Source of the DNA: JALRAP01 sp046302815
GTDB taxonomy: Bacteria > Bacteroidota > Bacteroidia > AKYH767-A > OLB10
DNA length: 27,302 bases
Direction: 5' to 3'
Assembly (NCBI GenBank): GCA_046302815.1
Contig: JBKCHO010000038.1
Location: forward strand, 1 to 27,302
Program-made: the position numbers and the translations under genes
In this document: one piece after another, positions 8,379 through 15,850 of the stretch
Position numbering within the stretch: position 1 is the first letter of the stretch
Layout: every line of letters begins with the position of its first letter
Notes under the pieces: generated by a model
What the model saw: only the letters and a program-made list of their open reading frames with translations
Told to the model about the DNA's origin: nothing
Database searches by the model: none

Positions 8379-10081
8379 AAAACCAACCATATCACAAGCA
8401 TTCGAACGCGATTAGCAGGATTTCCGTCTTGTTAGCCGTTTCCCTCGTGTTGTTTGTTTCCAATTCGTCAACAGCCCAGCAAAAAAATCTTGGGGATGAG
8501 CAAATCGATGTGGTGAAAGCATACCAACCCATGCTTTCAGATGCATACAAAATCAGCGATGTGCCAACTGGCGATACAGCAGTAAACTATATTCCTGACA
8601 TGACCTATGAAATGGTGAAGGTGCAACACCCTACCGTTTACACCATCACACCAATCAAGGCTGTAAAAGTCAAGGATGATAACATTAAAAAACTCTATAG
8701 AGGTTTCGTCAAAGCGGGTTATGGAACAAAAAACACGCCGTTTCTAGATGTGCATTACAACAGCCTTAGATCGAAAGAATATGATGCGGGAGCCCGATTG
8801 AAGCACTTGTCGTCGAGTGGCAAGGTACGAGGCTGGGATGGTGAACCAGGTATGAGCGAGTCAGGTATAGGTGTATACGGAAGTAGATTTTTCAGTGGCA
8901 ATACCCTTTCGGGATCAATCGATTTCGACAGAAACGGTTACCGCTATTATGGATATGATGAAACTTTTTACGAGAAATCGGACATCAAACATGTGTTCAC
9001 CGACCTTTCAGGCAAAGTTGGATTTGGAAGCAATCTGGAAAACGGAAGCGATACCCGCTACAAGACAAACTTGTTGTTCGGCAATTTCAAAGATAACCTT
9101 GGTCACAAAGAGGGAAGGTTCGTATTTGATGGGGACATGGATTTCCTCCTCGGAGAATTTAGAGTTGGCGGTCTCGTATCTGCCGACATAAGCAAATACC
9201 AAAGTGACTCCTTGGGAGCATTAAAGCGAAACCTTATAAAGGTAAACCCCCGCATGTATCGTGAGTTCGGAAGAATGAAACTTACTGCAGGATTGAACAT
9301 ACCCATAGACGCCAATGAAAAAACAAAATACTATCTATTCCCACATTTGCGAATGGATCTTAAAGTTGCCAAGGAAACCATTTCGGCCTATGCGCAGCTT
9401 TCTGGAGATGTGGAAAGAAACTCTTTCCGTTTACTCTCCATGGAGAATCCTTTCATCGGCAACTTTACAGGGCCATATCTGCTTAACAAACGAAAAAACT
9501 TTGATCTACAAGCAGGTATCAACATTAAAATTGAAAATCAACTTGCCTTCATCGGATCCTTTGCGCTTACCACAATCAAGGATGATGCTTTTTTTGTGAA
9601 TTATCAAAATCAGGAATTTACCAATGGCAGTCTGCTCCGTGAACGCACCGAATACGATCTGTTCTTCGATGATAACACGCAATTCAACCTACACGCCGAA
9701 ATCGTTTTCGACCAAAATGAAAAATCGGGAATCAGCTTTGCTGCCGACTACTATTCCTACAAAACCGACAGCCTTGAGAAAGCCCTGTTCCGTCCCGGTT
9801 TCAGCCTCACTGCCAAAGGACATTACAACATTGGCGATAAGATTTACGCCAAGGCATCCGTAGCGTACATCGATTCGAGATACTATATCAAGCCTAACAC
9901 AACCGAACTGGGCACATTGGATGGATACATCGATTTGAACCTTGGTGTCGACTACCGTGTCTCGAAAGTGCTTTCGGCATTTATCATGGTCAACAATGCC
10001 ACTGGTTCAAAATACAGCAGATGGTATAATTATCCTTCCTACAGATTGGGTGTTTTTGCGGGTGCGACTTACGCGTTTTAA
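8375..10081 (+). CDS. Outer-membrane beta-barrel protein (TonB-receptor-like barrel without plug)
   Basis: A 568-residue exported protein. A signal peptide (VLLAVSLVLFVSNSSTAQ) precedes a short linker with AYQPMLSDAYKISDVP. From about residue 110 the chain is a run of alternating amphipathic strands rich in Tyr, Gly and Asp, beginning FVKAGYGTKNTPFLDVHY, and it ends in a terminal Phe (AGATYAF), the C-terminal signature recognised by the BAM machinery. I see no TonB box or plug domain, so this is not a standard TonB-dependent transporter although annotation pipelines may call it so. It overlaps the upstream TPR gene by 4 nt and should be made with it. No convincing terminator follows. Confidence 0.85.
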   Translation: MKNQPYHKHSNAISRISVLLAVSLVLFVSNSSTAQQKNLGDEQIDVVKAYQPMLSDAYKISDVPTGDTAVNYIPDMTYEMVKVQHPTVYTITPIKAVKVKDDNIKKLYRGFVKAGYGTKNTPFLDVHYNSLRSKEYDAGARLKHLSSSGKVRGWDGEPGMSESGIGVYGSRFFSGNTLSGSIDFDRNGYRYYGYDETFYEKSDIKHVFTDLSGKVGFGSNLENGSDTRYKTNLLFGNFKDNLGHKEGRFVFDGDMDFLLGEFRVGGLVSADISKYQSDSLGALKRNLIKVNPRMYREFGRMKLTAGLNIPIDANEKTKYYLFPHLRMDLKVAKETISAYAQLSGDVERNSFRLLSMENPFIGNFTGPYLLNKRKNFDLQAGINIKIENQLAFIGSFALTTIKDDAFFVNYQNQEFTNGSLLRERTEYDLFFDDNTQFNLHAEIVFDQNEKSGISFAADYYSYKTDSLEKALFRPGFSLTAKGHYNIGDKIYAKASVAYIDSRYYIKPNTTELGTLDGYIDLNLGVDYRVSKVLSAFIMVNNATGSKYSRWYNYPSYRLGVFAGATYAF

Positions 10082-10270
10082 TGCATTTGCCAATAGCTCT
10101 TTCGATCAAGTATCAAAACACGATTAGAAAGCCCTATTACCACTTTCACTAACGGAATCTATTAAAGTCTTTGCTTTTAATTCAAAGTAAATAAGCTCAG
10201 GGCTGAACGGATTTCTTTCGAACAAGAACTATTCCGCAACAATCTGCCCCCCTTTGTTTCGCTCAGAAGT

Positions 10271-10305
10271 TTTGAGCTGGGTGTCACTTGTGGACCCTAA
10301 CTTTG
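10271..10305 (+). promoter_or_regulatory. Candidate upstream gyrB promoter P2
   Basis: A TTG at 10272-10274 followed after 23 nt by TAACTTTG (10298-10305), a perfect TAnnTTTG. The spacing is at the upper end of the accepted range. It would give a leader of about 190 nt running through both DnaA-like boxes. Confidence 0.35.
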
Positions 10306-10365
10306 TGCTATTGTTTTTCAGGCACTTAGAATCCTGAAAAATCCCCTAAAAACCCTTCGACAACC

Positions 10366-10374
10366 TTATCCACA
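10366..10374 (+). promoter_or_regulatory. DnaA box (exact consensus)
   Basis: TTATCCACA is an exact match to the canonical bacterial DnaA-binding 9-mer. It lies about 65 nt upstream of the main gyrB promoter. A site this short can occur by chance, but the position before gyrB and the second inverted site nearby make it worth noting. Confidence 0.55.
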
Positions 10375-10388
10375 AATGGGGCGTATTT

Positions 10389-10397
10389 TGTTGATAA
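10389..10397 (-). promoter_or_regulatory. DnaA-box-like site, inverted
   Basis: Read on the minus strand this is TTATCAACA, one mismatch from the DnaA consensus. It faces the exact box 14 nt away and is followed on the right by an A+T-rich stretch. Confidence 0.4.
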
Positions 10398-10436
10398 AAT
10401 AATGGCTAAAAGCGCTGAAAATTATGGAATTAGATA

Positions 10437-10466
10437 TTGCCTCCCGAGGCTAAATCCGTACCTTTG
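10437..10466 (+). promoter_or_regulatory. Main gyrB promoter (Bacteroidota consensus)
   Basis: TTG at 10437-10439, a 19-nt spacer, then TACCTTTG at 10459-10466. This matches the Bacteroidota primary sigma pattern (TTG, 17-23 nt, TAnnTTTG) in sequence and spacing. Transcription would start near 10473, giving a leader of about 28 nt before the gyrB ATG. Confidence 0.75.
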
Positions 10467-10500
10467 CTTGTAACCCCAAAATTTTTGCAACAAACTGATT

Positions 10501-12474
10501 ATGAGCGACCAAGCAACACCAGAAACTTTAAAGAATCAACAAGACTATTCGGCTGATAGCATACAAGTGCTGGAGGGCCTCGAGGCGGTACGAAAAAGAC
10601 CCGCCATGTATATCGGAGATATCGGAGTAAAAGGCCTTCACCATCTCGTTTACGAAGTGGTAGACAACTCCATCGATGAGGCTCTGGCAGGCCATTGCAA
10701 AAACATCGAAGTCAAGATTCATCCAGACAACTCCATCTCCGTCAAGGACGATGGCCGTGGTATTCCGGTGGATATGCACACCAAGGAAAACCGTAGCGCA
10801 TTGGAGGTCGTAATGACCGTTCTGCACGCTGGAGGTAAGTTCGACAAAGACTCTTACAAGGTTTCGGGGGGGTTGCACGGAGTGGGTGTATCGTGCGTAA
10901 ACGCATTATCCGACCATCTGAAGGTAGAAGTGTACCGTCAAGGCAAATCATATGTCCAGGAGTATTCTATGGGCAAACCGCTCTATTCCGTCAAGGAAAC
11001 GGGCACTACCGACTACCGTGGCACCGTTGTTACCTTTCACCCAGACGGCACCATCTTCACCACCACCGTATACCAATTCGAAACACTGGCGGCACGCATG
11101 CGCGAATTGTCCTTCCTGAACAAAGGTATCCGCATACACCTAACCGACCTTCGTGAGTTGGATGAACAAGGAGAGCCCGTTAACAACGAGACCTTCTATT
11201 CGGAAAAGGGACTGATCGAATTCGTAGAGTACCTTGATAGCGGACGCGAGAAGCTCATGCCAGAATGTATCCACATGGAGGGCGAGAACGCAGGGATCCC
11301 CATCGAGGTAGCCATGCAATACAATAGCTCATTCAATGAAAATGTGCACTCTTATGTGAACAACATCAACACGCACGAAGGTGGAACGCACCTCAGCGGA
11401 TTCCGCCGAGCCATGACGCGTACATTGAAAAGCTACGCCGAGAAGGAAGGACTGTTGTCCAAACTGAAGTTTGAAATCAATGGAGACGACTTTCGCGAAG
11501 GTCTCACTTGCGTGATATCAGTGAAGGTTCAAGAGCCACAGTTCGAAGGGCAAACCAAAACCAAGTTGGGTAACAGCGAAGTGATGGGTGCCGTTGACAC
11601 TGCCGTTTCGAAAATGCTATCCGAGTATTTGGAAGAACATCCGCGTGAAGCGAGAGAAATCGTTAATAAAGTAGTTCTTGCTGCAACCGCAAGACATGCT
11701 GCACGCAAAGCCCGTGAAATGGTTCAGCGCAAAGGCGCTTTCTCCGGAAGCAGCTTGCCTGGTAAACTGTCAGATTGCTCCGAAAGCAACCCCGAAATAT
11801 GCGAACTGTTCCTGGTTGAGGGAGATTCGGCCGGTGGAACTGCCAAACAAGGTCGCAATCGCGCCTTCCAAGCCATTTTGCCTTTGCGTGGTAAGATTTT
11901 GAATGTAGAGAAGGCGATGGATTATAAAATTCTCGATAACGAAGAGATCCGCAACATCTTCACTGCACTAGGTGTTCGCAAAGGAACTGTTGATGACCGT
12001 ATGGCCCTCGACACCGAAAAACTTCGTTACCACAAAATCGTAATCATGACCGATGCCGATGTGGACGGAAGCCACATCACAACTCTCATCCTTACCTTCT
12101 TCTTCCGACATATGAAAGAGCTCATCGAAAAAGGATACATCTATATCGCTTCTCCCCCACTCTATCTGGTTAAAAAAGGAAAAGAAGAGCGCTACTGCTG
12201 GAACGACCAGCAACGCGAACAACTGACCAAAGAATTGGCAGGCGAAGGAAAAGAATCATCGGTAACCATTCAGCGCTACAAGGGTTTGGGAGAAATGAAC
12301 GCCGAACAACTATGGAGCACCACCATGAATCCCGAGAACCGCACGCTCAAACAGGTTACCATCGAAAGTGCTGCCGAGGCCGACCGCATCTTCGCCATGC
12401 TAATGGGCGACGAAGTTCCTCCTCGTCGTGACTTCATCGAAAAGAATTCCCGTTACGCCAAAATCGACGCATAA
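10501..12474 (+). CDS. gyrB: DNA gyrase subunit B
   Basis: ATPase and TOPRIM subunit of DNA gyrase, which with GyrA introduces negative supercoils. The 657-residue product contains the GHKL ATP-binding motifs (VDNSIDEALAG, DDGRGIPVD, GLHGVGVSCVNALS), the transducer region (EGGTHLSGFRRAMTRTL, QTKTKLGN), the TOPRIM acidic motif EGDSAGGTAKQGRNR and the metal-binding DADVDGSH, and the C-terminal QRYKGLGEMN and NPENRTLKQV. It lacks the roughly 170-residue insert seen in some proteobacterial GyrB, normal for this phylum. ParE is an alternative name for similar proteins, but length and motifs favour GyrB. It sits behind a consensus promoter and DnaA-like boxes; mdh begins 42 nt downstream. Confidence 0.95.
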   Translation: MSDQATPETLKNQQDYSADSIQVLEGLEAVRKRPAMYIGDIGVKGLHHLVYEVVDNSIDEALAGHCKNIEVKIHPDNSISVKDDGRGIPVDMHTKENRSALEVVMTVLHAGGKFDKDSYKVSGGLHGVGVSCVNALSDHLKVEVYRQGKSYVQEYSMGKPLYSVKETGTTDYRGTVVTFHPDGTIFTTTVYQFETLAARMRELSFLNKGIRIHLTDLRELDEQGEPVNNETFYSEKGLIEFVEYLDSGREKLMPECIHMEGENAGIPIEVAMQYNSSFNENVHSYVNNINTHEGGTHLSGFRRAMTRTLKSYAEKEGLLSKLKFEINGDDFREGLTCVISVKVQEPQFEGQTKTKLGNSEVMGAVDTAVSKMLSEYLEEHPREAREIVNKVVLAATARHAARKAREMVQRKGAFSGSSLPGKLSDCSESNPEICELFLVEGDSAGGTAKQGRNRAFQAILPLRGKILNVEKAMDYKILDNEEIRNIFTALGVRKGTVDDRMALDTEKLRYHKIVIMTDADVDGSHITTLILTFFFRHMKELIEKGYIYIASPPLYLVKKGKEERYCWNDQQREQLTKELAGEGKESSVTIQRYKGLGEMNAEQLWSTTMNPENRTLKQVTIESAAEADRIFAMLMGDEVPPRRDFIEKNSRYAKIDA

Positions 12475-12516
12475 CAACACAAACAAATCAACCATAACCC
12501 AATCCATCCGACTAAC

Positions 12517-13458
12517 ATGAAAGTAACCGTAGTAGGCGCTGGCAATGTAGGATCTACCTGCGCCAATGTGATTGCACACAAGGAGCTGTGCAACGAAGTT
12601 ATCCTCCTCGACATCAAAGAAGGTATTGCCGAAGGGAAATCCCTCGACATGTGGCAAACCTCGCCCATCAACCTGTACGACACCCGCATCAAGGGCAGCA
12701 CCAATGACTATGCCGCTACGGCAGGTTCAGATGTGGTGGTCATTACCTCGGGTTTGCCTCGCAAACCCGGTATGAGCCGCGACGATTTGATCGCTACTAA
12801 TGCAGGCATTGTGCGTTCGGTTACCGAGAACATCATGAAGCATTCACCCAACACGATCATCGTGGTGGTGTCGAACCCACTCGATGTTATGACTTACTGC
12901 GCATACCTCACCGCCGGTATCGATTCCAAGCGTGTTTTCGGAATGGCTGGCATACTCGATACAGCTCGCTATCGCGCATTCTTAGCCGATGCGTTGAATA
13001 CTTCCCCAAAAGACATTCAAGCCGTTCTTATGGGCGGTCATGGCGACACCATGGTGCCATTGCCTCGCTATACCACAGTTGCCGGTATCCCGGTAACCGA
13101 ACTCATTGCAGCAGATAAGCTCAACGCCATTGTAGAGCGCACTAAAACCGGTGGTGGCGAATTGGTGAACCTGATGGGCACCTCTGCATGGTACGCTCCC
13201 GGTGCCGCCGCCGCTCAGATGGTAGAGGCAATTGTCCGCGACCAAAAACGCATCTTCCCTTGCTGCGCATGGTTGCAAGGAGAATATGGCATGAAAGACA
13301 TCTATCTCGGCGTGCCTGTTAAACTTGGCAAAAACGGTATCGAAGAAATCATCGAACTTCAATTGAACGCCGACGAAAAGGACTTGCTTGCCAAATCAGC
13401 CGGTGCTGTCAAGGAAGTGATGAATGTGTTGGATGGTATGCAAACAGCCGCCAAATAA
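12517..13458 (+). CDS. mdh: Malate dehydrogenase (LDH-like)
   Basis: NAD-dependent oxidation of malate to oxaloacetate in the TCA cycle. The 313-residue protein has the Rossmann motif GAGNVG (residues 7-12) with Asp32 for NAD binding, substrate-binding Arg82 and Arg88 in LPRKPGMSR, Asn120 in VSNPLD, Asp148 and Arg151 in GILDTARYR, and catalytic His175 in GGHGDTM. Arg at position 82, rather than the Gln of lactate dehydrogenases, supports malate specificity. It starts 42 nt after gyrB with no promoter or terminator visible between them, so co-transcription is likely. A strong terminator follows at 13506-13534. Confidence 0.96.
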   Translation: MKVTVVGAGNVGSTCANVIAHKELCNEVILLDIKEGIAEGKSLDMWQTSPINLYDTRIKGSTNDYAATAGSDVVVITSGLPRKPGMSRDDLIATNAGIVRSVTENIMKHSPNTIIVVVSNPLDVMTYCAYLTAGIDSKRVFGMAGILDTARYRAFLADALNTSPKDIQAVLMGGHGDTMVPLPRYTTVAGIPVTELIAADKLNAIVERTKTGGGELVNLMGTSAWYAPGAAAAQMVEAIVRDQKRIFPCCAWLQGEYGMKDIYLGVPVKLGKNGIEEIIELQLNADEKDLLAKSAGAVKEVMNVLDGMQTAAK

Positions 13459-13505
13459 ATCCAGAAGTAGCATAGGCCTAACCACAAGCCGGCTCAGCTT
13501 ACTTC

Positions 13506-13534
13506 AAGGGACATCAGCAATGGTGTCCCTTTTT
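13506..13534 (+). terminator. Intrinsic terminator after mdh
   Basis: Arms AAGGGACATCA (13506-13516) and TGGTGTCCCTT (13521-13531) pair over 11 positions, with one G-T wobble, around a GCAA tetraloop (GNRA class), and a T-run continues to 13534. It ends the gyrB-mdh unit. Confidence 0.85.
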
Positions 13535-13551
13535 ATTTGTAACATTGAACC

Positions 13552-13992
13552 ATGGCTAATAAGAAATCCGTCCGCATTCCCATCCGACTCTTGAAAATCG
13601 AGCAAAACGGTTGTCACCCTATCGTTTCTGCCAAGCTCAACAACAAAAGCATCCGAATGGTAATAGATACCGGTGCTTCTCAAACCGTATTCGATAAAAC
13701 AAGAATAGAAAAGCTGTTAGGCAAGGAAGCGTTGGAGCATATCAAAATCCTATCGGCAGGATTAGGTACAAGTAAGATGAAAAGCATGTTGGTCAGAGTC
13801 AAAAAACTTAAACTAGGCGATATGGTGTTTGTAGATAACGACTTCGTAGTTCTCGACCTGTCGCATGTAAACAACTCTTATGCCATGATGGGAATGAAAC
13901 CCATTGACGGCGTTATTGGTGGCGATATTTTGAAACGCGCCAAAGCGGTAATTGATTATGGGAAAAAGGAGATGGTTTTGAGGATGCCGTAG
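13552..13992 (+). CDS. Retropepsin-like aspartyl protease family protein
   Basis: A 146-residue cytosolic protein with the retropepsin fold signature: the catalytic motif VIDTGASQTVFD (Asp39-Thr40-Gly41-Ala42) preceded by a hydrophobic strand (KSIRMVI), and the downstream psi-loop partner IDGVIGGDILKRAKAVIDY (about residues 118-136). Such single-domain proteins are expected to work as dimers, each giving one catalytic Asp. There is no signal peptide or membrane anchor, unlike many bacterial clan AA proteases. The substrate is unknown. The gene starts 18 nt after the mdh terminator; I see no consensus promoter in that short gap, so read-through from mdh is possible. Its stop codon directly abuts a palindromic repeat. 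Confidence 0.82.
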   Translation: MANKKSVRIPIRLLKIEQNGCHPIVSAKLNNKSIRMVIDTGASQTVFDKTRIEKLLGKEALEHIKILSAGLGTSKMKSMLVRVKKLKLGDMVFVDNDFVVLDLSHVNNSYAMMGMKPIDGVIGGDILKRAKAVIDYGKKEMVLRMP

Positions 13993-14044
13993 GCTGGTTT
14001 CGCTAGCTTCGATGCATTCGCTACGCTCACTTAGTCAGCCAGCG
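13992..14044. repeat. Palindromic repeat abutting the protease stop codon
   Basis: Arms GCTGG (13993-13997) and CCAGC (14039-14043) enclose a core rich in TTCGCTA and TTCGCTACGCTCA words, again an element with an inner element. It is related in style, though not in exact sequence, to the two repeats at 14164 and 14325. It may also serve as a transcript end for the protease gene. Confidence 0.55.
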
Positions 14045-14163
14045 TTGATGATTTTCTTGCCTTTTAAATATAACTTTCAAGTAGCAAAGCTTGGACTTTA
14101 AACCTGTAATAGCTTTGGCTTGTTCTTAATCCTTGTAATTTCAAAAATCTCTAAGAATACAAA

Positions 14164-14213
14164 CGATGGCTGAGCTTGTTTACCCTGAGCTGGTCGAAGG
14201 GTCGAAGCCAGCG
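14164..14213. repeat. Nested palindromic repeat, copy 1
   Basis: Outer arms CGATGGCT and AGCCAGCG (one mismatch) surround an inner palindrome with arms ACCCT and AGGGT. The inner core is GAGCTGGTCGA; the outer core, once the inner element is taken out, is GAGCTTGTCGA. It resembles REP-type extragenic palindromes. Confidence 0.75.
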
Positions 14214-14324
14214 AAAATGATTAAAGTGCCATTAAAAACACCCCTTGAACAAATACAAGTTTAAACTATTGATGTTTTGAATAATCGAAACTCAATCCGT
14301 TTCAATAATTTCTGAGATCAACAA

Positions 14325-14382
14325 CGGTGGCTGAGCTTGTTTACCCTGAGCTTGTCGAAGGGTCGAAGGGTCGAAGCCACCG
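14325..14382. repeat. Nested palindromic repeat, copy 2
   Basis: Outer arms CGGTGGCT and AGCCACCG are perfectly complementary. The inner palindrome has arms ACCCT and AGGGT around GAGCTTGTCGA, followed by an 8-bp tandem duplication (TCGAAGGG twice). It lies 161 bp from copy 1 and ends just before the stop codon of the downstream minus-strand gene. Together with copy 1 and their A+T-rich flanks it fills the otherwise gene-free stretch 13993-14388. Confidence 0.8.
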
Positions 14383-14388
14383 AAACCA

Positions 14389-15843
14389 CTACTTCCTCAC
14401 AAAAACCGAATACGGATCCACCGACAACTCCATCTTGAAGCTTGGCACCAAATTCAAGGTGTTCAAACTAATCATTGTCAGGTATCCGTTGCGACCACCG
14501 CAAGAGGATGTGTGATGTGGAATAGGTCCGCCAGAGGTGGATGTGTTTCGATTGGCAACATAAACTACACCCCCATCCTCATCAACAGCCAAACCATGAG
14601 GCTGGAAGCCAACGAACAAGTCCTTCACATGAGTCAGCGAACCCATATCTATTATGGATACACTGTTACCCGCCTCGCAACTCACAAAAAGCAAATTGTT
14701 GCTAGGCGACATCGTCATCTCCAAAGGAAATGCAGCAGTAGCAATGGTAGCCAATGGGGCATCGTTTACTGCATTGAAAACCCTAACCTCGTTACGACCC
14801 TGGCAGGTTACAAAATACTTGCTGCCATCCGGACTAAATGCCAACTCGTGTGGGTCGGCTGTAGGACCACCCGAAGTGATGATATTGATATCCGAGTAGT
14901 CAGGAATCATTGGATCCGACAAATCGAATTTATAAATCTTGTTTCCAACCTGTCCGGTTACATAGAGGAAATTTCCATTGGGAGAAACGGCACTTCCGTG
15001 CGGATTGAAAATATTACTGCCATCCTGATAGGTAGCCAAAAGCTGCATGTTGACCAAATCCACATAAGCCACCCTGCCAATAGTAGCAAAGTCAACCACC
15101 CAGGCCTTGGTACCGTCAGGCGAAATAGCAAAGGTATTCCATGAGCCTGAAGAGATCACTGCCTCACCAACGAATGCATCGTCCGAGGTACGAAACTTCT
15201 GCAATACATTTCCATTTATAAACGACACATACCAGTATTGACCATCAGGTGAAGTACGAATCATGTGCGGCGACTCTATGGCTGCTGAATTCCCCACATT
15301 CACACATCTCATGGCCACTTTGGTTTCTGCATCATGAATGGTAACCAAATCACAGCCCTGGTTGGCAACATAAAACTTGGAACGGCTAGGGTTATCAGCA
15401 AATTTCACGCGACCCTGGCAATCGGGTGCTCCTGCGTCAATCCAATTTTTGATGGTTTGAATCTCCTGCGCTGTCAATGGAGGCGCATTGAAAGGCATAG
15501 TGGGTTGCGAAACAGGACCCTGAAGCGTGTCGGTGTTGATGTAAAAAAACAATGTGCTTTGGTCGCTTCGAAAGGGAATGCACACCGCACCGTTTCTGTT
15601 GCCTTGAAACATGGCCTCCCAACTGGATAAATCCAATCCGCTGGCAGCTTCTTTGCTAATCGTATTGTGACAACCAGCCGTGGCACACTTCTTCACCAAT
15701 ATCTCAGCCACTTCAGGAGGATAACAGCCATCGTTGAAGGGCTCAGGTTCCGGCTCCACATCATACTTACACGCACTCCAAAATACAAGCAAAGAGAAAA
15801 CACCCAGGATCAGGAAATATTTAGAAGTCTGCATTAAGCGCAT
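14389..15843 (-). CDS. Lipoprotein: cytochrome-c-like domain plus beta-propeller
   Basis: A 484-residue secreted lipoprotein. The signal peptide ends FWSAC with Cys25 as the probable lipidated residue (Trp at -3 makes the lipobox atypical). Residues 38-142 form a planctomycete-type cytochrome c domain, but the haem motif is CATAGCH (Cys53, Cys58, His59), i.e. CX4CH rather than CXXCH; Met116 in PTMPF is a candidate distal ligand. From about residue 148 a YVTN-like beta-propeller follows, with repeated SPDG or SPNG turns (TSPDGQYWYVS, ISPDGTKAWVV, VSPNGNFLYVTG, FSPDGSKYFVT). The ATG at 15843 was chosen; ATG 15834 is also possible. It lies 7 nt after the FG-GAP gene and is probably co-transcribed with it. 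Substrate and redox role are unknown. Confidence 0.85.
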   Translation of the reverse strand: MRLMQTSKYFLILGVFSLLVFWSACKYDVEPEPEPFNDGCYPPEVAEILVKKCATAGCHNTISKEAASGLDLSSWEAMFQGNRNGAVCIPFRSDQSTLFFYINTDTLQGPVSQPTMPFNAPPLTAQEIQTIKNWIDAGAPDCQGRVKFADNPSRSKFYVANQGCDLVTIHDAETKVAMRCVNVGNSAAIESPHMIRTSPDGQYWYVSFINGNVLQKFRTSDDAFVGEAVISSGSWNTFAISPDGTKAWVVDFATIGRVAYVDLVNMQLLATYQDGSNIFNPHGSAVSPNGNFLYVTGQVGNKIYKFDLSDPMIPDYSDINIITSGGPTADPHELAFSPDGSKYFVTCQGRNEVRVFNAVNDAPLATIATAAFPLEMTMSPSNNLLFVSCEAGNSVSIIDMGSLTHVKDLFVGFQPHGLAVDEDGGVVYVANRNTSTSGGPIPHHTSSCGGRNGYLTMISLNTLNLVPSFKMELSVDPYSVFVRK

Positions 15844-15850
15844 TTTCAAA

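Larger units (their letters stand above)
10082..10500. other. Non-coding control region between the barrel gene and gyrB
   Basis: A 419-bp stretch with no plausible gene. It holds two promoter candidates for gyrB, two inverted DnaA-box-like 9-mers, and a small hairpin at 10261-10277 (GCTCA/TGAGC arms). The last 120 nt become A+T-rich. It is described further under its individual sites. Confidence 0.7.

Noticed and set aside
10082..10500. Chromosomal replication origin
   Set aside because: Only one exact and one near DnaA box are visible and the usual neighbours dnaA, dnaN and recF are absent; kept only as a hypothesis under findings.
13992..14382. Possible CRISPR array
   Set aside because: There are only two close copies plus one distant relative, spacing is about 110 nt of related rather than unique sequence, repeats are palindromic, and no cas genes are present.
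14512..15144. 210-codon open frame on the plus strand
   Set aside because: It is antisense to the cytochrome-propeller lipoprotein, has no recognisable protein character, and the minus-strand protein shows clear domain motifs.
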